Part shown: in pieces, positions 51,859 to 60,907 of the stretch
Numbering within the stretch: the first letter of the stretch is position 1
Layout of the letters: the number at the start of each line of letters is the position of its first letter
NCBI RefSeq assembly: GCF_030124145.1
Contig: NZ_JASKMS010000005.1
Location: 186,001-250,000, forward strand
From: Streptomyces sp. 378
GTDB lineage: Bacteria > Actinomycetota > Actinomycetes > Streptomycetales > Streptomycetaceae
Reading direction: 5' to 3'
Length of the DNA: 64,000 nucleotides
Made by a program: the position numbers and the translations under genes
The notes under the pieces: model-generated
What the model was told of the DNA's origin: nothing
Database searches by the model: none
Seen by the model: the letters and a program-made list of their open reading frames with translations, nothing else

Positions 51859-52491
51859 GTGACTGCTGTACCTCACCCCCGTTCCGAAGCCCCCGGATCC
51901 GCCCGGGCCGGCCGCCTGAGCCTCGCCGTCGCGCTGCTGAGCGGCGCGCTCGGCGCGGCCGTGGCGCTGCTCGCCACCCGGCAGCAATGGTCGCAGGGCA
52001 CCGCGACGGTGGCCGGTGGCGCCTTCCCCCTGACCGCCAAGGGCAGCGACGTCACGGGCGTTCCCGCGGCGCTCGCCATAGTGGGCCTCGCCGCGCTCGT
52101 CGCCGTCTTCGCCGTCCGCCGGGCCGGCCGCTTCGTCGTCGCCGGGCTGCTGGCGCTCTCCGGCGCCGGCATCGTCGTCGCGGCCCTGCTCGGCGCCTCC
52201 GACGGCTCCGCGCTCGACGAGCAGGCCGCCCGGGCCTCCGGCGACACCTCGGCCTCCGTCGACGCCCTCGGCCACACCGCGTGGCCGTACGTCGCGGTCG
52301 TCGGCGGTGCGCTGATCCTCCTGGCCGGGCTGCTCGCCCTGCGCTACGGACGGCTGTGGCCCGCCATGTCCGGCCGCTACGAACGCGGCGGCACGCCCCA
52401 GCCGCGCCGCAAGGCCCCCGCCGCCGACCCCGACCGGCCCGAGGACCTGTGGAAGGCACTCGACCGCGGCGAGGACCCGACCGGGGCCTGA
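51859..52491 (+). CDS. Trp-biosynthesis-associated membrane protein (TIGR02234 type)
   Basis: A 210-residue membrane protein with four hydrophobic segments (about 22-42, 67-87, 92-112 and 145-165) and an Arg/Pro-rich cytoplasmic tail. It fits the actinobacterial family found next to trpE/trpC (TIGR02234/Trp_oprn_chp); the link to tryptophan metabolism rests on gene position, and a transport role is only guessed. GTG 51859 was chosen; GTG 51850 would add three residues. Confidence 0.8.
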   Translation: MTAVPHPRSEAPGSARAGRLSLAVALLSGALGAAVALLATRQQWSQGTATVAGGAFPLTAKGSDVTGVPAALAIVGLAALVAVFAVRRAGRFVVAGLLALSGAGIVVAALLGASDGSALDEQAARASGDTSASVDALGHTAWPYVAVVGGALILLAGLLALRYGRLWPAMSGRYERGGTPQPRRKAPAADPDRPEDLWKALDRGEDPTGA

Positions 52492-52691
52492 GGGGTCCTT
52501 TCACTATGCCCCGTCCGGGTCGCGCGGCCTGGCACCGCACCTCGCCGCGTTGCCGGAAGGCCCTCGGAGCTCCTCCCCCACTCTCGGCTTCGCTCGAGCG
52601 GGGGGACCCCCATCGAGGGCCTTCCGGCGCCTTGCGATGCACGGCACCAGACCACGCGACCTGATCGGACGCTCATAGTGAAAGGACCCCT
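52491..52691. repeat. about 200-bp palindromic MITE-like element
   Basis: The ends are exact inverted repeats of 18 bases: AGGGGTCCTTTCACTATG (left end 52491-52508; right end complement 52674-52691). Arms of about 80 bases remain recognisably alike (shared GGTCGCG, CGCCGGAAGGCCCTCG-type blocks) around a core with CTCCCCCACTCTCGGCTTCG (52572 region) and its own GC-rich dyad. It has no ORF with support and begins on the last base of the upstream stop codon. The core is a sequence I remember as dispersed in Streptomyces genomes, unverified here. Confidence 0.75.
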
Positions 52692-52802
52692 GAGCCCACA
52701 CGGGGGACCGGGAGGCACCCCCGCTCACCCCGCGGGCGCGCGTGCGCGACAATGGCCCCGAGCGTCCTGCTCAGACACGCACACAGCAACGAGGAGCAAG
52801 CA

Positions 52803-53054
52803 ATGGCGGGCAGCAGCCACGGTCACACCCCGGCCGCCTGGACCGGTGTCATCATCGCCTTCATCGGTTTCTGCGTCGCGGGCGCGTTCATGGTGATGGA
52901 CCAGCCGGTGGGCTTCTGGGCGGGCATGGTGGTCGTGCTGCTCGGCGGTGTCGTCGGCGCCATCATGCGGATGATGGGCCTGGGCCAGCCCAAGGAGGCG
53001 CAGCAGCCGCACCGCACCACGGGCGACCGCGAGCCGGCCGGCGCCGGGAGCTGA
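52803..53054 (+). CDS. small HGxxPAAW-family membrane protein
   Basis: An 83-residue protein starting at ATG 52803 with GAGGAGC as ribosome site. The family name motif is HGHTPAAW (residues 7-14), followed by two membrane helices (about 15-35 and 41-62) and a hydrophilic tail. Function unknown. The gene regularly lies in the actinobacterial trp neighbourhood. A strong terminator follows. Confidence 0.85.
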   Translation: MAGSSHGHTPAAWTGVIIAFIGFCVAGAFMVMDQPVGFWAGMVVVLLGGVVGAIMRMMGLGQPKEAQQPHRTTGDREPAGAGS

Positions 53055-53086
53055 CCCCGCGGCACGATCCGCGGAGCACGTCCTCA

Positions 53087-53130
53087 CGTGAGGGGCGGCC
53101 GGCACACGGGTGCCGGAGCCGCCCCTCACG
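53087..53130 (+). terminator. extended hairpin terminator after the HGxxPAAW gene
   Basis: CGTGAGGGGCGGC (53087-53099) pairs with 53118-53130 and the inner CGGCAC/GTGCCG (53100-53105/53110-53115) extends the stem with only a GA bulge, giving a 19-bp structure and loop ACGG. Confidence 0.8.
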
Positions 53131-53145
53131 CGTGTGCGGGGCACA

Positions 53146-53580
53146 ATGCATACCGTGAACGCCGAGAGCCGAGGGGTGACGTCCAGCGTCCCGGGCCGGC
53201 TGGCCGTCCCCGCCGGGGTGCTCGGGGCCGTAGCCGCCGCCTTCGCCTACGTGGGCGCCGTGGACCCGAACGAACCCGGCCACTACCCCGCCTGCCCGCT
53301 GCTGCGCTACACCGGCCTCTACTGCCCCGGCTGCGGCGGACTGCGCAGCGCGCACGCCTTCGTCCACGGTGACGTCCTGACGGCGCTGCAGGCCAACGCG
53401 CTCGCGACCCTCGGCTTTCTGGGGTTCGCCGCGCTGTGGACCGTATGGGTGGTGTACGCGGCCCGCGGGCGCCCGCTGCGGATCGACCCCCGCCCAGGGT
53501 TGGTGTGGAGCCTCGGAGCGTTGCTGCTGGTCTTCACCGTTGTCCGGAACCTGCCCTTCGGTGGCTGGCTTCACCCTTGA
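53146..53580 (+). CDS. DUF2752 membrane protein
   Basis: A 144-residue membrane protein starting at ATG 53146 (GTG 53155 is also possible). The DUF2752 signature is YPACPLLRYTGLYCPGCGGL with its CPxxxxTGLxCPxCGxxR pattern, followed by the R of LRSAHAF. Three hydrophobic segments are visible. The paired cysteines suggest metal or redox chemistry; the role is unknown. It precedes trpC by 139 bases on the same strand. Confidence 0.85.
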   Translation: MHTVNAESRGVTSSVPGRLAVPAGVLGAVAAAFAYVGAVDPNEPGHYPACPLLRYTGLYCPGCGGLRSAHAFVHGDVLTALQANALATLGFLGFAALWTVWVVYAARGRPLRIDPRPGLVWSLGALLLVFTVVRNLPFGGWLHP

Positions 53581-53719
53581 TCGTCTGGCGGATGTCCAGC
53601 TAGTGGGACCGGCGTCAACCGGATGTGAGGCCTGCGCCCGGCTGCGGATACCATCGCAGTGACCATCGGTTTTCGATCGGTCGCTGGAACTGTCAAGCGT
53701 CTGGAAGGGGGCCGCTCGC

Positions 53720-54529
53720 GTGAGTGTGCTCGACGAGATCATCGACGGAGTCCGTGCCGACCTCGCGGAGCGGCAGGCGCGCGTCAGCCTCGACGAGCTC
53801 AAGGAGCGCGCGGCGAAGGCTCCCGCGGCCAAGGACGGCGCGGCCGCACTGCGCGGCGACGGCGTCAAGGTCATCTGTGAGGTCAAGCGCTCCAGCCCGT
53901 CCAAGGGCGCGCTGGCCGCGATCGCCGACCCGGCCGGACTCGCCGCCGACTACGAGGCGGGCGGCGCGGCCGTCATCTCCGTCCTCACCGAGGAGCGCCG
54001 CTTCGGCGGTTCGCTCGCCGACCTCGAGGCGGTCCGCGCCCGGGTGGACATCCCCGTGCTGCGCAAGGACTTCATCGTCACGTCGTACCAGCTGTGGGAG
54101 GCCCGCGCCTACGGCGCCGACGTCGTGCTGCTGATCGTCGCCGCCCTGGACCAGCCCGCCCTGGAGTCCCTCATCGAGCGCGCCGAGTCCATCGGGCTCA
54201 CACCGCTCGTGGAGGTCCACGACGAGGACGAGGTCGAGCGGGCGGTCGACGCCGGCGCCCGGGTGATCGGCGTCAACGCGCGCAACCTCAAGACCCTGGA
54301 GGTCGACCGCGGCACCTTCGAGCGGGTGGCGCCGGAGATCCCCGACCACATCATCAAGATCGCCGAGTCCGGCGTCCGCGGCCCGCACGACCTCATCGCG
54401 TACGCCAACGCCGGCGCCGACGCGGTCCTGGTCGGCGAGTCCCTCGTGACCGGCAAGGACCCCAGGACGGCGGTCTCCGACCTGGTGGCGGCCGGCGAGC
54501 ACCCCGCGCTCCGGCACGGCCGGAGCTGA
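53720..54529 (+). CDS. trpC: indole-3-glycerol-phosphate synthase TrpC
   Basis: (beta/alpha)8 barrel enzyme of tryptophan synthesis, 269 residues, starting at GTG 53720 with GGAAGGGGG upstream. Catalytic lysines lie in [15 protein letters not shown] (about residue 55) and [22 protein letters not shown] (in part; about 115); Glu and Asn in [15 protein letters not shown], and IAESGVRG near the end. It acts after PriA. It is the first gene of trpC-M-B-A. Confidence 0.96.
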   Translation: MSVLDEIIDGVRADLAERQARVSLDELKERAAKAPAAKDGAAALRGDGVKVICEVKRSSPSKGALAAIADPAGLAADYEAGGAAVISVLTEERRFGGSLADLEAVRARVDIPVLRKDFIVTSYQLWEARAYGADVVLLIVAALDQPALESLIERAESIGLTPLVEVHDEDEVERAVDAGARVIGVNARNLKTLEVDRGTFERVAPEIPDHIIKIAESGVRGPHDLIAYANAGADAVLVGESLVTGKDPRTAVSDLVAAGEHPALRHGRS

Positions 54530-54551
54530 TCACCCGCTAGGCTTGGCCCCG

Positions 54552-54770
54552 ATGACTGCCACCCTGACGACCGTGGACCGGTACGCCCGCCTCGCGCGCG
54601 GCTGCCGCCCCCGCGGCTGCCGCGCCCCGGCCCGCCGGGTCCACGGCCGCCGTGTCCGGTACGTCATCGGTGACGAACCAGGGCAGGTCAACGGCATGCG
54701 ATGGCAGCAGCGCCCCGTAGGGGGCGCGGGGAACTGCGCGACAAGCCACGAACGGCCCGCAGCCGCCTGA
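54552..54770 (+). CDS. trpM: TrpM-like small regulatory protein (formerly TrpX)
   Basis: A 72-codon frame between trpC and trpB, starting at ATG 54552 (TTG 54543 is possible). It begins MTATLTTVDRYARLARGCRP and contains RRVRYVIGDEPGQVNGMRW. In S. coelicolor the gene at this position encodes TrpM, a small protein affecting tryptophan levels and differentiation (literature knowledge; the alignment is from memory). Its last 18 or so codons coincide with a dispersed Streptomyces repeat (54711-54766), so the C-terminus QQRPVGGAGNCATSHERPAAA may be an acquired extension. Confidence 0.65.
   Translation: MTATLTTVDRYARLARGCRPRGCRAPARRVHGRRVRYVIGDEPGQVNGMRWQQRPVGGAGNCATSHERPAAA
54711..54766. repeat. 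dispersed Streptomyces intergenic repeat within trpM 3' end
   Basis: The stretch has the CGCCCC-GTAG-GGGGCG dyad followed by CGGGGAACTGCGCGACAAGC and CGGCCCGCAGCCG, a sequence type I remember as one of the most abundant intergenic repeats in Streptomyces. Here it lies inside the trpM frame and between trpM and trpB. Copy number has not been checked. Confidence 0.6.
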
Positions 54771-54826
54771 CCATCCCCGCCCCCACGGCGACCGTGCATC
54801 CGACACACTCACCGTGAGGTATTCGC

Positions 54827-56106
<1,280 letters not shown>

Positions 56107-56110
<4 letters not shown>

Positions 56111-56925
56111 GCGGGAACATCCAGCTGTTGAGCGACACCCTCGCCGCGGCGAAGTCCGAAGGGCGCTCCGCCCTCATCGCCTACCTCCCGGCCGGGTTCC
56201 CGACCGTGGACGGCGGCATCGACGCGATCAAGGCCGTCATCGACGGCGGCGCCGACGTCGTCGAGGTCGGCCTGCCGCACAGCGACCCCGTCCTCGACGG
56301 TCCCGTCATCCAGACCGCCGACGACATCGCCCTGCGCGGCGGCGTGAAGATCGCCGACGTGATGCGCACGGTCCGCGAGGCCCACCGGGCCACCGGCAAG
56401 CCGATCCTCGTCATGACGTACTGGAACCCCATCGACCGCTACGGCGTCGAGCGGTTCACCGCCGAGCTCGCCGAGGCGGGCGGCGCCGGGTGCATCCTGC
56501 CCGACCTGCCCGTACAGGAGTCGGAGGGGTGGAGGGAGCACGCGGAGAAGCACGGTCTGGCCACCGTCTTCGTCGTGGCGCCCAGCAGCAAGGACGAACG
56601 GCTCGCGCGGATCACCGCGGCCGGCAGCGGATTCGTCTACGCCGCCTCCCTCATGGGCGTCACCGGCACCCGCGCCACCGTCAGCTCGCAGGCCCAGAAC
56701 CTGGTGGAACGCACCCGGGCCACGGGAACGGAGCTGCCGGTCTGCGTCGGGCTCGGCGTCTCCACGCCCGCCCAGGCCGCCGAGGTCGCGGGCTTCGCCG
56801 ACGGCGTGATCGTCGGCTCCGCCTTCGTCAAGGCGATGCTGGACGCACCGGACGACGCGGCCGGTGTCGAGGCCGTGCGCGCACTCGCGGGCGACCTCGC
56901 GAAGGGCGTGCGCGGACAGGTGTGA
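56107..56925 (+). CDS. trpA: tryptophan synthase alpha subunit TrpA
   Basis: Cleaves indole-3-glycerol phosphate to indole, which is channelled to TrpB. 272 residues starting at GTG 56107. Catalytic Glu and Asp are in [21 protein letters not shown] (in part) and [14 protein letters not shown]; other blocks are [24 protein letters not shown] and the phosphate-binding [25 protein letters not shown] (in part). It completes the trp operon. Confidence 0.97.
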
Positions 56926-56970
56926 GGAACCCGGAAGTCATACAGGTCCCTCGTACGGGTGGACCTGGGG

Positions 56971-56997
56971 CCGGGGAGGCGCGGTGCGCCTCCCCGG
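56971..56997 (+). terminator. terminator after trpA
   Basis: CCGGGGAGGCGC (56971-56982) and its complement (56986-56997) form a 12-bp stem with a 3-base loop GGT, followed by TTCGTTT, 45 bases after the trpA stop. Confidence 0.8.
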
Positions 56998-57011
56998 TTC
57001 GTTTCCGGGGT

Positions 57012-57785
57012 GTGAGCGAGAAGAACCGTGAGGGAAAGCGCACCGCCCGGGAGAAGCTGGCGGTCGAGCGCGAGAAGCAGAAGTCCGCGGACAAGCGCCG
57101 GCGCGCGCTGATCGTGGGCGGGGCCGTCGTCGCCGTCCTGGGACTCGCGGCGGTGATCGGCGTCGTCGCGGCCAACGCCGGCAAGGACGACAGCGCGGCC
57201 TCGGGCCCGGTCGTGGCGCCCTCGGGAGCCCAGGGCAAGGACGGCCTGGCCATCCCGGTGGGCAAGGACAGCGCCAAGTCCACGCTCACGGTGTGGGAGG
57301 ACTTCCGCTGCCCGGCCTGCAAGTCCTTCGAGACGGCGTACCGCCCGGTGATCCACGAGCTGACGAACGCGGGACAGCTGAGGACCGAGTACCACCTGGT
57401 CACCCTCATCGACGGCAACATGGGCGGCACCGGCTCCCGCAACGCGGCCAACGCCGCGGCCTGCGCCCAGGACGCCGGGAAGTTCCCCGCGTACCACGAC
57501 GTGCTCTTCGACAACCAGCCCTCGGAGGTCGACGACGCCTACGCGGACAACGCCAGACTGATCGAGCTGGCCGGCAAGGTCGACGGCCTGGACACCCCCG
57601 CCTTCCGCGCCTGCGTCGAGAAGGGCACGCACAACGGCTGGGTCGCCAAGTCCGACCAGGCCTTCGACAAGGGCGACTTCTCGGGCACGCCGACCGTGCT
57701 GTTCGACGGCAAGAACATCTACCAGGACCAGACGATGACCCCGGCCAAGCTGAAGCAGATGGTGCTGGAGGCGAACCAGGGGTAA
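57012..57785 (+). CDS. membrane-anchored DsbA-like thioredoxin-fold protein
   Basis: A 257-residue protein starting at GTG 57012. A Lys/Arg-rich cytoplasmic part (about 37 residues) is followed by one membrane helix (about 38-58, LIVGGAVVAVLGLAAVIGVV) and an extracytoplasmic thioredoxin fold with CPAC in WEDFRCPACKSFE (about residue 100) and cis-proline GTPTVLFDG. A disulfide oxidoreductase role outside the membrane is likely. It is a paralogue of the gene at 27905-28744 (CPVC). It lies between trpA and lgt, which fits an envelope-biogenesis group. Confidence 0.88.
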   Translation: MSEKNREGKRTAREKLAVEREKQKSADKRRRALIVGGAVVAVLGLAAVIGVVAANAGKDDSAASGPVVAPSGAQGKDGLAIPVGKDSAKSTLTVWEDFRCPACKSFETAYRPVIHELTNAGQLRTEYHLVTLIDGNMGGTGSRNAANAAACAQDAGKFPAYHDVLFDNQPSEVDDAYADNARLIELAGKVDGLDTPAFRACVEKGTHNGWVAKSDQAFDKGDFSGTPTVLFDGKNIYQDQTMTPAKLKQMVLEANQG

Positions 57786-57869
57786 GAGCTGTTCTCACGC
57801 CCCCGTTATGGACCCGTAGCCGGGCTGCCCACCGCGCCCCCGGTGCGGCACGGTAGCGTCGACCTTGCC

Positions 57870-58832
57870 ATGGAACTTGCCTTCATTCCCAGCCCGTCGC
57901 GCGGGGTGCTGTACCTCGGCCCCATTCCGCTGCGCGGTTACGCGTTCTGCATCATCATCGGCGTCTTCGTTGCCGTCTGGCTCGGCAACAAACGCTGGAT
58001 CGCCCGAGGCGGGCGGACCGGCACGGTGGCCGACATCGCCGTCTGGGCCGTGCCCTTCGGTCTGGTCGGCGGCCGCCTCTATCACGTGATCACGGACTAC
58101 GAGCTGTACTTCAGCGAGGGCCGTGACTGGGTGGACGCCTTCAAGATCTGGGAGGGCGGCCTCGGCATCTGGGGCGCCATCGCACTCGGCGCGGTGGGCG
58201 CGTGGATCGGCTGCCGCCGCCGCGGTATCCCGCTGCCCGCGTACGCCGACGCCATCGCACCCGGCATCGCCTTCGCCCAGGCGATCGGCCGCTGGGGCAA
58301 CTGGTTCAACCAGGAGCTGTACGGCAAGCCCACCGACCTGCCGTGGGCCCTGGAGATCACCTCCTCCTCGGACGGCCGGGTGCCGGGCACATACCACCCG
58401 ACGTTCCTGTACGAGTCGCTGTGGTGCGTCGGCGTGGCGTTCCTGGTCATCTGGGCGGACCGCCGCTTCCGCCTCGGACACGGCCGGGCGTTCGCGCTGT
58501 ACGTCGCCGCGTACTGCGCCGGCCGGGCGTGGATCGAGTACATGCGGGTCGACGACGCCCACCACATCCTGGGTCTCCGGCTGAACGTGTGGACCGCGAT
58601 CCTGGTGTTCCTGCTCGCGGTGACGTACCTCGTGGTGTCGTCGAAGAAGCGGCCCGGGCGGGAGGACGTCGTGGAGCCCGGCGCTTCGGCTTCCGGCGAT
58701 GACGCCGACGGCGGCGGGACCTCCGATGAGACGGGCAAGGACGAGGCGGCCGCCGGCGAGGACGACCGGGTCGCGGACGAGGCCGAGGCGGACGCGGACA
58801 GGAACGAGGCCGGGTCGGGGAAGAAGACCTGA
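57870..58832 (+). CDS. lgt: phosphatidylglycerol--prolipoprotein diacylglyceryl transferase Lgt
   Basis: Membrane enzyme that lipidates the cysteine of prolipoproteins before LspA cleavage. ATG 57870 gives 320 residues; GTG 57843 in frame is an alternative. Signatures are RLYHVITDYELYF, WEGGLGIWGA, the Lgt box GRWGNWFNQELYG (about residue 145), YHPTFLYESLW and AYCAGRAWIEYMR. Seven membrane segments; an acidic C-terminal tail of about 60 residues (Asp/Glu/Ala-rich) extends beyond the E. coli length, as in other actinobacteria. Confidence 0.95.
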   Translation: MELAFIPSPSRGVLYLGPIPLRGYAFCIIIGVFVAVWLGNKRWIARGGRTGTVADIAVWAVPFGLVGGRLYHVITDYELYFSEGRDWVDAFKIWEGGLGIWGAIALGAVGAWIGCRRRGIPLPAYADAIAPGIAFAQAIGRWGNWFNQELYGKPTDLPWALEITSSSDGRVPGTYHPTFLYESLWCVGVAFLVIWADRRFRLGHGRAFALYVAAYCAGRAWIEYMRVDDAHHILGLRLNVWTAILVFLLAVTYLVVSSKKRPGREDVVEPGASASGDDADGGGTSDETGKDEAAAGEDDRVADEAEADADRNEAGSGKKT

Positions 58833-58854
58833 CGGCCTGTCCTGTGTGACGGTG

Positions 58855-58890
58855 CGAGAGCGCCCGGGGGATGGTTCCCGGGCGCTCTCG
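58855..58890. terminator. terminator between lgt and the convergent lyase operon
   Basis: CGAGAGCGCCCGGG (58855-58868) and its exact complement (58877-58890) form a 14-bp stem with an 8-base loop, between the lgt stop and the opposing gene's stop at 58896. Confidence 0.82.
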
Positions 58891-58895
58891 GCGTG

Positions 58896-59711
58896 TCAGC
58901 GGCGGTCGGCCAGGGACAGGGTGCGCCGGGCCGCCGTCACCACCGCCGCGTCGATGAAGCGGCCGTCCGGGAGGGCCTGTGCGCCCCGCTCCTCGGCGGC
59001 CGCCTTCAGCACTGTCTCCGCCCGCTCGATCTCCGCCTCGGTGGGCAGATAGGCGCGTTCGATCACCGGGAGCTGCCGGGGGTGGATCGCGGCGCGGCCG
59101 AGGAAGCCCAGGGCGCGGCCGTGGGCGCAGGAGGCGGCCAGCCCGTCCAGGTCGCGGGTGTCCGGGTGGACGGACTGGGGCGGTGGGGGCAGCCCCGCGG
59201 CCCGGGCTGCCACGACCACCCGGGAGCGGGGCCAGTCGAGGCCGGTGTCGTCGCCTACGCCGAGGTCGGCCCGCAGGTCGGCCTCGCCGAGCGCGATGCC
59301 GCGCAGGTTCGGGTGGGCGCCGGCGATGGCGTACGCCTGTTCCACGGCGAGGGCCGTCTCCAGCAGGGCGTACAGGTCGGCGCGAGCGGCTCGGCGTGCG
59401 GCGCGGGTGATCTCGGCCGGTGAGGTGATCTTGGGGAGGCGGAGGCCGGAGAGCCCGGGTGCCGGGGCCAGTGCCGCCAGGTCCTGCTCGCCCCAGGGGC
59501 TGTCCAGGGCGTTGACGCGGACGTGCACCGGGACCGCCGGCGGGTTGCCGAGGAGGTCGGAGGTCGCGGCGCGGGCGTAGGCCTTGCGGTCGGGGGCGAC
59601 CGCGTCCTCCAGGTCGATGACGACGACGTCGGCGCCGCAGGTGAGGGCCTTCGCCACCACGGCGGGACGGTCGCCCGGGGCGTACAGCCAGGTGAGCGGG
59701 AACGCCGTCAC
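58896..59711 (-). CDS. CitE-type HpcH/HpaI aldolase/lyase
   Basis: A 271-residue barrel of the CitE family. Motifs: TWLYAPGDRPAVVAKAL, VVIDLEDAVAPDRKA (metal acid), the catalytic Glu in YALLETALAVEQAYAIA and the second acid in IALGEADLRADLG, plus AAIHPRQLPVIERAY. Such stand-alone proteins cleave or condense CoA esters (for example malyl- or citramalyl-CoA). GTG 59711 overlaps the CoA-transferase stop, so both are coupled and probably act on the same acyl-CoA. Exact substrate unknown. Confidence 0.88.
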   Translation of the reverse strand: MTAFPLTWLYAPGDRPAVVAKALTCGADVVVIDLEDAVAPDRKAYARAATSDLLGNPPAVPVHVRVNALDSPWGEQDLAALAPAPGLSGLRLPKITSPAEITRAARRAARADLYALLETALAVEQAYAIAGAHPNLRGIALGEADLRADLGVGDDTGLDWPRSRVVVAARAAGLPPPPQSVHPDTRDLDGLAASCAHGRALGFLGRAAIHPRQLPVIERAYLPTEAEIERAETVLKAAAEERGAQALPDGRFIDAAVVTAARRTLSLADRR

Positions 59712-60907
59712 AGGGCGCCCTCCGCGCGCAGTGCCGTCAGGTCGTCCGGTGTCAGACCCAGTTCGGTGAGGACCTCGTCGGTGTCCGCGCCGTGCGGGCG
59801 GCCGGCCCAGCGGATCGCACCGGGCGTGGCGGAGAGCCGGAAGAGGACGTTCTGCATGCGCAGCGGGCCGAGCTCGGGGTCGTCGACGGTGGTGATGGTG
59901 TCCAGGGCCTGGTACTGAGGGTCCGCCATCACGTCCTGGACGTCCTGGACCGGGGCCACCGCCGCCTCCGCCTTCTCGAAGGCGGCCATGACGTCGGCGC
60001 GGGTGCGCGCGGCGATCCAGTCGCCGACCGCCGCGTCGAGGACATCGGCGTGCCGGGCGCGGTCGGCGCCCGAGGCGAACCAGGGCTCGTCGATCAGTTC
60101 CGGGCGGCCGACCAGGCGCATCACGCGTTCCGCGACCGACTGGGCCGACGTGGAGACGGCGACCCAGGTGCCGTCCGCCGTCCGGTAGACGCCGCGCGGA
60201 GCGTTGTTGGGGGAGCGGTTGCCGGTGCGGGGCTGGATGTGGCCGAGCTGGTCGTACCAGAGGGGCTGGGGGCCCAGCGCGGCCAGGATCGGTTCGATCA
60301 GGGCCAGGTCGACGACCTGGCCCTCGCCGGTGCGCTCGCGGGCGGCGAGCGCCGTCATCACGGCGTACGCCGTCGTCAGACCCGCGATGGAGTCGGCCAG
60401 GCCGAAGGGCGGGAGGGTCGGGGGCGCGTCCGGTTCGCCGGTGATCGCGGCGAAGCCGCTCATCGCCTCGGCGAGGGTCCCGAAGCCGGGGCGGTGCGCG
60501 GAGGGGCCGAACTGGCCGAAGCCGGTGACGCGGGCCAGGACCAGCCGGGGGTTGACGGCCGACAGCTCCGGCCAGCCGAGGTCCCACTTCTCCAGGGTGC
60601 CGGGGCGGAAGTTCTCGATGACCACGTCGGCGGTCTCGGCCAGGCGCAGGAGCGTGGTGCGGCCGCCGGGCTTGGACAGGTCGAGCGTCATGGTGCGCTT
60701 GTTGCGGCCGAGCATCTTCCACCACAGGCCCACGCCGTCCTTCGACGGGCCGTGGCCACGGGAGGGGTCCGGCTTCCTCGGGTGCTCGATCTTGACGACC
60801 TCGGCGCCGAAGTCGCCGAGCAGGGTGGCGGCCATCGGGCCGGCGAAGAGGGTGGCCAGGTCGAGGACGCGCAGGCCGCTGAGGGGCGTGGTCGTGGGCG
60901 CGGTCAT
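59708..60907 (-). CDS. class III (CaiB/Frc/BaiF) CoA-transferase
   Basis: A 399-residue protein. N-terminal LSGLRVLDLATLFAGPMAATLLGDFGAEVVKIEHP (in part) is the family hallmark; RNKRTMTLDLSKPGG binds CoA; the catalytic Asp lies in FGLADSIAGLTTAYA (about residue 172); the C-terminal lobe has AFEKAEAAVAPVQDV. It moves CoA between carboxylic acids. ATG 60907 overlaps the stop of the ADP-ribosylglycohydrolase gene upstream (ATGA), and its stop overlaps the CitE start. Confidence 0.9.
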   Translation of the reverse strand: MTAPTTTPLSGLRVLDLATLFAGPMAATLLGDFGAEVVKIEHPRKPDPSRGHGPSKDGVGLWWKMLGRNKRTMTLDLSKPGGRTTLLRLAETADVVIENFRPGTLEKWDLGWPELSAVNPRLVLARVTGFGQFGPSAHRPGFGTLAEAMSGFAAITGEPDAPPTLPPFGLADSIAGLTTAYAVMTALAARERTGEGQVVDLALIEPILAALGPQPLWYDQLGHIQPRTGNRSPNNAPRGVYRTADGTWVAVSTSAQSVAERVMRLVGRPELIDEPWFASGADRARHADVLDAAVGDWIAARTRADVMAAFEKAEAAVAPVQDVQDVMADPQYQALDTITTVDDPELGPLRMQNVLFRLSATPGAIRWAGRPHGADTDEVLTELGLTPDDLTALRAEGAL

